Source: Amoebophrya sp. A120 (taxonomy: Eukaryota > Sar > Dinophyceae > Syndiniales > Amoebophryaceae). Taken from it: a stretch of 64,000 bases of DNA. Position 1 is the first letter of the stretch. Every line of letters starts with the position of its first letter. The notes below the pieces were generated by a model, which made no database searches, was not told where the DNA came from, and saw only the letters and a list, made by a program, of their open reading frames with translations. The stretch covers positions 124,001 to 188,000 of the forward strand of contig CAJINV010000016.1 of the NCBI GenBank assembly GCA_905178155.1, given 5' to 3'. Made by a program: the position numbers and the translations under genes. This document shows positions 34,975-45,500 of the stretch, in pieces.

Positions 34975-37900
34975 TCATGTCGTCCCAACATATTCCAGCA
35001 ACATCGGCAAATGATCCGACACCGCAGCGCCCCGGTAGACTCGCGGTCGCCAATTTTGTTTGAACGAGTTCTCGAAGTCAACATTGCTACTGGTACTATC
35101 GACCACCACCGGCCTCACATAATAATAATCCACCCGCGCGGTTGACCACACAGTCATCTTCGGCGGTTGCAAATCACACAAATCAAAGCAGTCTCGGAAC
35201 CCCGTGTCCCCCTTTTCCAAAAACTCACACACGTTACTGTTGAACGGCTTCGGGAATCTGGCAAGCCGGTCGGCGTCGTACTCGCATTTTTCCTTGTTTT
35301 CAAGAGCTATCAAATGTAAAAATGTCTGGGTCTGGAAGAGTCATGCTGTTTTTGCATGACACAGAAGGTCTGGCATGGAAGCTCTAGCATCACAGGTTTC
35401 GAGAACCTTCCGCAATGCCGAATCCGCATGACAAGTCCCCTATTTTGCTGACAAAAAGTTGGAGCTTTTGCTAGGTAAGCATGAGAGACTTTTCTGTGTT
35501 CTGAAATACGCATTACAAGCAGTGGATGACTGTGAACGCAGCTGGATGACTGTGACCTGGCTCGTCTTCGATGGGCAGGCGGATGACTGTGACCTGTCTC
35601 GCCCATCAAGATCCCTAATCCGTAGCCCCTAGACGTTGCCTGGCCCGCGAATGACTCCACGGCAGCCGGATGTCCGTGACCTGGTTATAAAGGGCTTCGT
35701 CGATCGATTGTGCCACTAGGGCCTTGTGTTCCGGCTACTCCGGATCGCAATCGATGGAGGGCGGGACCTGCACCGGCGACAGGCGCTATCCAACCAACCA
35801 ACTAACAAGTTGCAATCTTCCAGACCCAGACATTTTTGCATTTGATAAGAACCCGCAGCGCGTTCAAATCGCCACAAAGGATGTCGAGGGTGGTTGCTGT
35901 AGATGTAGTTCCGGTGGACTTCTTTTCTGCATCGGAAGTTCTTGTTCCAGATGACGTTCTACTTGATGAAACTGCTGGTTTTGATATCCCTTTGTCCAAC
36001 CTCCCGACGATCTGCTTCGCCTGTTCCAAAGCCACCTTTCCCTCCAAATCCCAAATTTCCAGATGCGTGCCAGTCACTCGCAGATTCAAATCCTCCGTGA
36101 TTTTCACAAACCCGGTCGATACCGCGGACCGGTCCTCGTGCGGCCGGTAGTTTCTCGCGCCTGCCATGTGCAGAATGAAGGGCGAATTCGGTAGTTCCTG
36201 ACCGTTTGTATCAATATCACCACCAAACTGCATCTTCCTCCTGGACAAAATCACGTTTCCGAAAAACGCGCCCCGCAACTTCATGTGCCAATCCCATTTT
36301 GTGGTGTTCCCGTACAGGAAAAATTCGTAGCCGCAATCCTCCCGCATTTTTTTCTCGAAGTTCTGTTTCGTCAAGTACGGCCATAACAGCATGGCTTCGT
36401 TCAACACCAAAATGTTGCAGTCCAGTAGCTTGATCTCGTTGATGATTTTCTGAATGTCCAGCTGCCCGTGAACCGTGTGCCAAAATTGAATGTTCCACAC
36501 ACCTAAGCGGAATTTCGCTTTTCCCCTCGCGGTTTGCAGGTCCAGCGGAGAGGTGTAGTAGATTTCATCGGTTTGCTTTGTATTTTCCTTTGAACCTTCA
36601 CCTTCACCTTCTGCATCACAAGTTTCGCTGGGCGAAAGTGACCCCGACTGGTTTTCTGCCACGAACCTCAAAAACTCCTCCGTTAGTTCCTTTCTCCCCC
36701 GTATTTTCGGCGCCCACGGACCGTCGTAGAGCCGGATTCGCAAAATCCCAATAATCTCCACCTTCGAGTTGTCGTAACACACGTAAATCGGGCACTCCCG
36801 GCCCTCGGATCTTGGTGTGAAATTCGCGGTTGTAACGCCGGTCACGTGGGATGATGAACAGGATTCGTGATCCGCTTTCAGCAAACAGACAAACACCCAG
36901 CCTTCGCCGGAAAAGCAACTCGCGGCGTCAATGTCGGAGGCGAAGTACGTGACCTTCCCGATCTGCCCCAGTTTGGGCTTGAAAAAACCGGATTCTTTGT
37001 TGTTTTGGAGGATGGACCAGCAGGTAGACACGGACGTGCCGTGGAAGGCGATGGTGTGGCTTGGAGAAGAGGTACTAAATTCTGTTCCTGTTTCCGCATC
37101 ACAACTTTCATCTGTTCCGAGGCTACTACTTGATGGTAAGGCTACAATTCCTGCTCTCCCCTTCCAATCCTTCACCATGTAAACCTCTTGGATCCGCTCC
37201 AGCGTGCCGTCCGGATCAGCGGTGGAGAGGAAGCCTTGCTTTCTTGGGCCGAACCCGCTTTGGAGGAAGGTTAACGCGGGTGCAGAAGTGCTGGTGTTTT
37301 TTTCTTTCTCGTTTTCTTCTTGCGTAGTTTCAGTTTCTCTTGCTGGTGGCGCTGCGGTTCGAGCGACTTTGACCACGAAGGGCCTCAATCCGAAGAAGAT
37401 CATGGGCGCCACGTGCTCACCGACGAAGAGGAGGAGGTGTCCCAGGTAGAACGCACGCCAGATGATGAAAACAGCGGTGAGGCCTGGAAGAAATTAGATT
37501 TTTAGAAAATTTGAAAAGTACGACGTTCTTTCATTTTTGATACTTGGTAGTAGTACAGCAGCGGCAGCGCTCTGTATCACGGAAACATGATGAAACAAAA
37601 TCCAATACAGAACCATAAGTATGAAGCGCAGCACAAAAATGAGCTCTACCGCTTCCCCCCGTCGCGAACAGTTCCCCTAGAAAAACCTTCCCGATCAACG
37701 TGTACAGCCAGCAGACACCAATGGTCACGTCGTGCATAAACCGCTGCCTGCGGAAGGACCGCTGCTCGAACAGGGTCAAGAAAAACCACATGTACAGCCG
37801 GTCGAGGACGTTGAACAGCAACAATCCGTACACGATGAAGAGCCAGGAGTTCCGATCCCTTCTGTCCACGAGTAAAAAGGGGTAAATCAGGTTGTAGAGG

Positions 37901-39363
37901 GTAAATCCGAAAATCTTCGGACCTCTCGTCTCAACCGACAATTGTGGGATGGAATGAAGGAGTGTCGCGAGGTCCTTATCTGCGTCTGGGAGCTGTTTAT
38001 TTGAGGAGGCATTTTTACCCGTAGTCATTCCGTCGGTGTTACTGCTCGTCAAAAACGCTTTCTGCAAGTATTCGTCCACGTCTTTTTGTATTTTCCTCGC
38101 ATCCTTTGCGGAGAACTGCCCGGTTTCTGCCACCTTCTTCATGTAATCCCGGATGACATGTTCTTGATTCTGACCGATGGCACCATCTGTAGTAGTTGAG
38201 CCTCCCTGGTGCATACCAGAAACAGATCCGGGTGGCAGGTCCACCATTTCCCGCCACAATTTCTCTTCCCCAATCACCTCCGATCGGTTAAAAACGCGCT
38301 CGAAAACCGCGCTTTTCTCTTCCAAAATCTTCCTGCCCAACTCCTCCGGCAAAACCTTCTCGTCGTTTTTCGCAGCAGTGTTTTCGTGCCCGTGAGTCCG
38401 CCCGAGAAAGTTCGCGATGTTCGTATGATAGTGCACAACTCCCCCTCCCCCTCATTTGTCATGCAAAATACCCAATCCACCCTTTGCCTCTTGGCACTGT
38501 GTGCATGACAAGTTCTGGTAGCCCAAATAGCACTATACTCCAGCGCAAATCTGTCATGCAAAACCGGCACTCTTGCTGATGCTTGTATTGCCGTTCGTGC
38601 TACACAAATGAGGGGGAGGGGGAGTTGTGCACTGTCATAGTTCGCCGGTAGGATGCTGAAAGCCGGGCAGGCGAAGGCCGCGAGGTTCTCGATATGCCAT
38701 GTAAATTTCCCGTATATGTACAAAATGCATGACAATTTTCGCTAACTTGCGGTGTCCAACTTGTCATGCTAGACCAGGATTGAAGGCAAGTTTTGTCATG
38801 CAGAGACTGCATTTGTACGTGTACTTACGGGAAATTTACTGTGGATACTCGAGGCCCATCTTCACCGGGAAGTGCTGCTGCACCAGGCCGAAAAAGGTCA
38901 AGGCGTAGATGGTCGTGACAAGCAACGAGTCGCGCTCGGGGGAACTGGTGGCAAGCACGATTAAACCGTAGGTCGGGAGGAGGAGGAAAATGTTGAAGTA
39001 CAGTTGTGAGATGCCAGCGACAAGGTTTAGGTAGCTGCTTGAAGACGACTTTGCTGTCGGTCGTGTCGGGTGCTTTGATGCTGGCTTGTTCTTGGTCGTG
39101 TCACCTGCAGCTGGTGTGGAAGGTGCAGTCGCCACTTCATCTGCATGAAGATCACCTCCACCCACAGTCACGATCTCTTCTCTTTCGAAAATTGTCTTCC
39201 ACGCAACCATCGCCGTCGTCGTCAACACGAGCACCGCTAAAATATGCTCCGGCGCGGCGAGAAGTTCGTTGAAAAGCGATTTTAGGTGCGAGTCCCACAT
39301 ACTTGCCGCCAGCGCACCGTAGCAGCAGGTCGTGAGAAGGGTGGCACCGGGGAAGTCGCCCAT
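34975..39363 (-). CDS. Polytopic membrane protein fused to ADP-ribosyltransferase-like and EEP phosphodiesterase domains
   Basis: The spliced model (38848-39363, 38640-38692, 37650-38423, 35848-37483, 34975-35307) sums to 1098 codons plus stop. Residues 1 to about 490 hold roughly eight membrane helices (for example LYFNIFLLLPTYGLIVLAT and WLFIVYGLLLFNVL). About 570-715 contain IAFHGTSVSTCWSIL and GKVTYFASDIDAASC, which fit the HGT and YFA motifs of PARP-like ADP-ribosyltransferases. About 765-1098 is an endonuclease/exonuclease/phosphatase fold: GVWNIQFW, LVLNEAML, VTGTHLEIWD, LCGDLNA and the closing SDHLPMLLEY. This family cleaves phosphodiesters in nucleic acids, inositol lipids or sphingomyelin; the substrate here is unknown. 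Three introners and one GT-AG intron interrupt the gene. The C-terminal SDHLP motif is reached only by removing the 540-bp element. Confidence 0.8.
35308..35847. mobile_element. Introner, family A, oversized (540 bp)
   Basis: Family A ends; flanks AGAGC and AGAAC differ at one base. About 270 bp (35521-35800) is extra compared with other A copies and holds four variants of GGATGACTGTGACCTGG. The rest resembles the A copy at 60983-61233. Removal joins the endonuclease-like domain halves in frame. Confidence 0.88.
37484..37649 (-). other. Ordinary GT-AG intron (166 bp)
   Basis: Donor AGCG|GTAGAGCTC and acceptor TTTCTTCCAG|GCCTC, phase 1 on both sides. It joins two predicted membrane helices (FATGGSG and LTAVFIIW). 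Confidence 0.8.
38424..38639. mobile_element. Introner, family E (216 bp)
   Basis: Ends TATGATAGTGCACAACTCCC and GGAGTTGTGCACTGTCATA. Exact GTTCG repeats. Removal joins FSILPAN to IANFLGRTHG in frame. The interior matches the E copy at 3620-3842. Confidence 0.93.
38693..38847. mobile_element. Introner, family G (155 bp)
   Basis: Ends carry GTAAATTTCCCGTATATGTAC and an inverted partner with GTACGTGTACTTACGGGAAA. Exact CTCGA repeats. Removal gives PVKMGLENLAAFACP in frame. Confidence 0.92.
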
Positions 39364-39841
39364 TCTTATTCGTTGAGTTCAAACCAGATAAGGATGTGAA
39401 CGAACAAGGCAAAGGAACGAAGAGACCGTCTTTGTTGCTATGTGTTGATCCCGAATAACTACATCCGATGGCTTGTGCATCAGCGGTGAAATAGCGATGG
39501 AAGAAGTGGGACCGACTTAGTAGACTTACATTAGTGATTGAAGAAAAGACAAACTTCACATGAGAGGCTGCACAGTCACAGACTTACACATTATATTAGT
39601 GGCTGCATACGACCGCTCCACCCAAAAAACTCTCCGAAGACCTGCTCTATGAAGTTCCATCTATCTAACTCACTGACAGTGACTCGCTCGGCAGAAAAAA
39701 AAGATCTTGGGGACATCCAAAAAAAGTCTTTGGGTGTTGAAAGACACGACCTCCGGCAAACGCGGCCGAAAGCTGAAGCAAAATTCCGTCTTCGCAGAGG
39801 CAGAATGTAGCTGTACTCTTGCAATTCGTTTTAATATTTCG
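39364..39841. other. Intergenic, no gene seen
   Basis: Short spacer between two minus-strand genes. Only unsupported short open frames; no repeat seen. Confidence 0.5.
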
Positions 39842-40423
39842 TCACAACCTCAGCAACCTGTGCATCAGCTGGTGCGAGCTTTGGTAGTGTGCCAAATCTA
39901 TATCACCTTTTTCGTCACTTTGCAAGGTAACCTCCAGAACGTCAAGGTGTTGCAAAGGTGCTACGTCGTTTGTGTTTGTGCTTACAGGTGGAAGAACTCC
40001 TTTTTCTGATGTTGCTGCAGAGTCTGGTATAGCATGACTCGAAACTCCATTGGTACCACCATCCGCTGCAACAGCAGCGAGCTCCTCAGGGGACAAAGAT
40101 CCTTCCACTCCAGCATCCACCGTAGAAGTTTGTGTTGATTTTTCTTCTTCTTTGACCGCGGCTGAACTCCCACTTGATTCCGCTTTCTGCGAGGTGCTGC
40201 TAGCTCCCGCGGCGACAGGAGCACTACTAGCGGTCGCAGACGATGTTGAGGGTATTGTAGAGCCTAGCTTCGGCGTTTTCAACCATTTCACGTCTAGGGA
40301 GTTTGGGTGCGCGACTTTTAGCCCCGGGACGAAAAAGTCGATAAAATCCCGCGCGACGGTGTTCTCCGGCGCGGTGCGGAAATGAAGCTTGGTTATCCGG
40401 GGCAGCAGGTACGGCATGCCCAT
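39842..40423 (-). CDS. Small L51/S25/CI-B8-like domain protein, probably mitochondrial (mS25-like)
   Basis: A 193-residue single-exon frame. Residues 8-48 (ITKLHFRTAPENTVARDFID, then FFVPGLKVAHPNSLDVKWLK) fit the short thioredoxin-like L51/S25/CI-B8 domain: a beta strand, an 'xxARdFI' helix start and a 'lk..NP/.HPN' turn. That domain occurs in the mitochondrial ribosomal proteins mS25 and mL43 and in complex I subunit NDUFA2. The MGMPYLLP start recalls mS25. A Ser/Ala/Glu-rich linker (60-155) is unusual and separates a short conserved-looking tail (LDVLEVTL, HYQSSHQLMHRLL). No introner is present. The choice among ribosomal and complex I members is uncertain. Confidence 0.5.
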   Translation of the reverse strand: MGMPYLLPRITKLHFRTAPENTVARDFIDFFVPGLKVAHPNSLDVKWLKTPKLGSTIPSTSSATASSAPVAAGASSTSQKAESSGSSAAVKEEEKSTQTSTVDAGVEGSLSPEELAAVAADGGTNGVSSHAIPDSAATSEKGVLPPVSTNTNDVAPLQHLDVLEVTLQSDEKGDIDLAHYQSSHQLMHRLLRL

Positions 40424-42596
40424 GATGGCGCGCTCTGAGGTATGCAGAGGGAAAGTTGCGCTTGCGTATGCTGCTTTCTTGCGGTATTAACGAGACAGAT
40501 AGAAGTTTAGCAGATCATTTGATACAAAGACGCCCCGTCGATGTGACGTCTTGGCTCGCGTACGAGCGCGGTGCAAAAGACAAGTGATTCCTATGAGATG
40601 CCCAAATGCATGCACGTCTGCCTCGAAGTACGTAGCAGAAGGATAACTAATTTGAGTCCAGGAAGGCAACATACGCAACAGAGTTTTCCCACAAGTAGAG
40701 GCGCCGGCTGGTTGGAATGGATACGGACATGATCAGGGGGCGGCCATGAGTTTAGTCTCTTCAAACGGGGTTTTCAACGTCCTCCTCTTCGGGATGGATG
40801 CTTTATTTCGTATGACTATGACAGTCAGCCCGCAATAAAACAAAAAGTAGCCAGTGCCAGAGCGTAAACGACTGCGAAAAACCAACCAAGAAGAGCGCAT
40901 CACATGGCACCGAAGGGGCAGGAAGCCGAGTTTGGGCGTGCGTTAGCAGTCCATGCATGCAGGAGCAAGAAAGCAAAGTGCTGGAGCGATTTTGTTTTTC
41001 TACTAGCTTCTTCTCGGCGAACACCACCACAAACCAAATTTTCCTCCCGGGGGCGGGTAGATCCGCTGCGACATGCCACAGATTGTGGCCACACGGCGCG
41101 CCCTTGCTGGTAAATTGCAAAAAGAAATTTCCAGTGACCTTGCGCGAGGCCACGGGCGGCAATATATACATCAGACGGGGGCGGCGACGCGCCATGCCCC
41201 ACTTCACTCCCGGCGCCGCCCGGGGGCCAGTACGTAGTAAGCCTAAAAGCCTGCGGCGCCAACAACGCGCAGGGCGCGCGGCCACCCGAGTTCGTCTTTT
41301 TCGGCGGCGCAGCGGTGCAAACAGAACAGAGATAAACCCCGGGGGCCCGGGGCCTTTCATGTCAGCCGCCGAAGTCTGGCGGGCCCCACCGAATGGGGCC
41401 ACAAATAACAGGCGCGGGCCTGCGCAGGCACAAGGCACCCGGCCCCTGCGCACGGAGGCGGCGGGCCGCGCAGGCAGCCTAGCTACAAATAAAAGGCGCG
41501 CCGGGAGGCGGGGGAGCGGGGGGGGCCCCAAGGCCCCGCCTGCCGCCGCGCGGCGGCGGGCCGGGTGCATACTGCGCACGCACAGACGCCCGCTGCCACG
41601 CTTAGAGTGGGCGGGGGGCTTGGCGGGAACCGGCGCGAAAGATTTGCAGCGGGCCCGCGAAAGAGCAACGCCACGCAAGCTGCTCCACACGGAGTGAGTG
41701 CGGGAGAGGTTCGGCTCATGCGTGGGGGCCGGCCCCACCCGCCGCCAACTTCCATCGCCGGCGAACTTACACGCAGGCCCGCGGGCCACCAGACGAGACC
41801 AAATAGTGGGCCGGGGGCCACGCCTTTGCTGGGCGGGCGGCCGTGGCGCAATGCCACACAGCGGGCGGCGGGCTCCTGCTATGGAAGGCCGCGCGTGCCC
41901 TGACCCCAAACAACGCGGGAGAGTGCGGGGCGGGGCGGCTCCGCCCCTGCTCTTGTCTCTTCCGCGGCAATCTTCTTGGCGCGCGACGTGGGCGCCCGGG
42001 TCGGGTGTGCAAAACACCACACCGCAACCACTGGCCGCGAATAAGGCCTGCGCCTGCCGCCTTCTGTCCACCCGATTGAATTTCAGAACTGCCATTTCCG
42101 TTGCCGTCAATAACACCACACGGAAGAACGCGGTGGCAGAATTACGCTATGTATTTGGAACACTTTACACGAACACGACTCTCCTATACGTGAACGGGAG
42201 CAGCCCCACCGTGACGTTCTGTGCTTTGACGCTCGTCTACGTCAAGTTCATTATCCTGAACGCAAAGAGCGTTTCCTCGTCGCAATGACAAAGGTCATTA
42301 TACCCGGTTCCCAATTCGTCAATGTACATTCACATTGGAAAATTTGATGTCGCATGGTCGCAACTTACTCGAGAAACAGAAGGTGGATCTATCACTTCAC
42401 TTTTGCCCCATCAAAAGAGTCGAACTAATTCGTACTAGACTCGCAATCGTCATCCTCAGTCGCTTCTACTATTCACGTAAAATTTGATTTTGAGCGGGAA
42501 AAGAACAAAGCGCTTCATCTATCGAGGACATATATTGGACGAACGCGTTCTTCCGATCTACTTCAAGACCTCCACTAAAAATCCTAAAACATCACA
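40424..42596. other. Intergenic with large GC-rich island
   Basis: 40900-42080 is strongly GC-rich and open in several frames on both strands, including a 438-codon minus frame that is mostly Arg, Pro, Ala and Gly. This looks like composition, not coding. A similar texture is seen at 7035-8265, 9760-10450, 52640-53340 and 53600-54280. No gene supported. Confidence 0.5.
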
Positions 42597-45500
42597 TCAC
42601 AGCGCGTCCTCCTTCTCCTCCCCACCGCCTCGCCTCCACTCGCCCATCACTTCGGTCATGATCTGCTGCTCCCACGTGTTTTTTAGTTCCCGCTTTTTGA
42701 AATGCCGTGGCTTGTCCGCAGTCTGCACAGTGAGGAAGTCCAAGCTATCCTCGCGGAAATCCACTCTTGTGATCAGCTCCACGCGTCGCAGCATCCCCCG
42801 TTTGTTCGGCTTCCGGCTTTGTCGCTCCTCCGCTAAAGCCTGCTGATGCTTTTTCTTGTTCGATTTTTGCTGCAAGACCTCTTTCGGAAGAAACGACTTC
42901 TCGTAGGCCTTCGCGCGCCGCTCATTCAGGTTCTTCGGCAGCCAAGTCGCGGACTTGCCGTTTCCTTTAGCGGTTGAATTCGCAGACGAATTGTAGTTGT
43001 TTTCAGCCAGGCCGTTCTGCACCTGGATCTGCTGGAATTGCTGGGCGGTGATCAGATTCATGGTGTCGGGGTCGTCTTGTCGCACTGGTCCAGCACCTCC
43101 TCGGGTAGCTGCGTTGTTTGTCGTCGTCTCTGCCCTCGTGCCATTCCGCACATTCACACCAATCCCCTGCTCTTGCATCTGCAGCTCCATCATCTCGATT
43201 TTCTCCAGCCATTCCAACCCCTTCTCCCTTTTCTCTACCTCCCATTCCGGCGTGAAATCTCCTATGCTGTGCAAAAGTATCGCACTCGTAGTAATTGCAG
43301 ATATGCGTGACAAATCTTCCTCCTAAGGTAAAACAGCAGTACAAATCCCACTTTTCTTCTTGCCAAAATTTGTAATGCAATTTATACTACTACGTTACTT
43401 TTGCAATGCATATCTCCGACGTAGTCGCAATCCAGCCACAAAAACTCGTTCCCACGGCCGGACACTATGAACTGCAAAAGTATCGTACTCGTACTAATTG
43501 GAGACATGCATGACAAATCGCCTTCCTTACCTAAAACAGCATTACAAATTTCATCTGTCATGCGAAGGAAATTTGTAATGCAATTTATACTAGAACTAGT
43601 ACGATGCTTTTGCAGTTCATAGACACTAACTCCTTGCGAAACTTTTTCCGCACCTCCAACACGTTCTCCGCGTGCTTTTTTCTCGCTTTGTCCAAATCCT
43701 GCAAGATCCGCATCGGGTAATTGTGGACCTGCAACACCATGATGTCAAACTTCGCCGGCGCCTCCCAGGGACAGTGAATGTACTCGATCGGGAAGCTGGC
43801 CAACTCCGGCAGCCACCGCTTCACGTAGTTTCCCTCGGGGTCACAAGACTTGGCCGCAAACACCGGGTGCATCACAAAGTTCCATTGGTCGAGGCCAGAA
43901 TGGCCCCCGTTCTGCCACATGTGGGCGTTAATGGAAACATCGGTGTCGATCAGCGTGTAGTCGAACCATTCGAAGCCGTGCTTCCAGTTCACATCCAAGT
44001 ACTCGATCAGAAATTGCGCCACCACGTGGCGAAGGTAATTCGGCATCCACCCGATCTTCCACAGCTGCACCATCGCTGCGTCTACTAAGGGGAACCCGGT
44101 TTTCCCCCGCTGCCACCGGCGTAATCTGTCTTTCGTCTCGAGAGAGCTGTTGTTGGTGAACCGGGATTTTAAACTCTCGTTGATCTTATTCGACGTTTGG
44201 TTTGCGTAGGACTGCTCTTTCAAAAGCTCTTTTTCCTGCTCGGAGGGACCGGTTTTATTCTGCTGCGATTTATTTCCTGTTATACCACCCGGTGCTGCTC
44301 CTGCTGCGCCAACCATGGAATTGTTATTTCCTTGTCCAGCAATATTGTTCGGACCTGTTCTTCCCGCGGGCGCAAAGGATCCGGTTAACTGCTGCTGTTG
44401 TATCGCCGCCGCCTATATCAACTGCAAAAGTGTCTGGGTCTGGAAGAGTGCCAGACTTGTCATGCAGGTTTTCCATGACCCATGAGGTCTGGTATGAAGG
44501 ACATAGCACGAGAGATTCTGTGAGAGTTCTATCATGCCTATCCTGCATGAGAAACTGCCTCTCGATAAGGTCAAAAGTGGACAGCTTTTGGTAATCATGC
44601 AGCACTGATTTTTACATGATTCAGATTTAGCATGACAACTTGCTTTGTTCCAGACCCAGACATTTTTACACTTGATAGCCTCCTTCTTCACGCTGAGCAA
44701 GGCGTTCGCACTGTCGTCCTTCTTCTTCCGAAAACGACTGCGGGTTTTGGCCTCGGCAGGAGCGTCTTCATCTTTATTTGTTGCAAAGCCGGAAGATGAT
44801 GTTGCAGCTTTTGATGTTGATGTTCCGCTCGTTTTAATATTTCCTGTAGCTGTTCCAGTTTCCTCCTCATCCTTCATCGTCCACCACTTCTGGTGCTCGT
44901 ACTGTCGCCTCAAACTCGTATCCGGTAAGTCCGGAAACCGCCACAAGCACCAATAGGCCAAATCTCGCCACAGAAACCGCCTCAGAAACGTCGCACGTAA
45001 TTGTCGCCACCCTTTTTCCGGTAGGTTGATCTCGCCTAAAACCAACGCTCCCCGCGCGAAGCACGTCCTGGCGGTTAACTCTCCGAACCGGACGTAGGGA
45101 CTCAACATCGCGGTGTACTCCCTATCCGCCCGGAATCGTTCTCTGCCCTCAAACAAGCCTTCAGCGAGAATCTCGTTGCAGAAAATCTCCAAGCGGTTCA
45201 ACCCTGCTTGCTCTCCCACCGTCCAAAACTTCTTCATTTCGTACGCCCAGTCCTGTTTCGCGGGATTGTCGTACTTCGGTTTGGGCTTGTTTAACACAGG
45301 AGGCGAGGGCTCAGCAACATCTTTCTCTTTGCTATTGCTTGTCGCGGCCGCAACAACAGCCATCGGTTTAAGATTTGTCTCCAAATACCGCGGATTGTAC
45401 TGCTTAAACCGACCGGAATTCCACTGCGGATGGTGCTTCATCCAGCCCGGTGCGTTCTTCGGCAGGTAGTTCAATTTTTCGTCCTCCATCATTTTCTCCG

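Noticed and set aside
40803-42119. A 438-codon minus-strand frame and a 246-codon plus-strand frame
   Set aside because: Arg/Pro/Ala/Gly composition from a GC-rich block, with both strands open at once; no motif.
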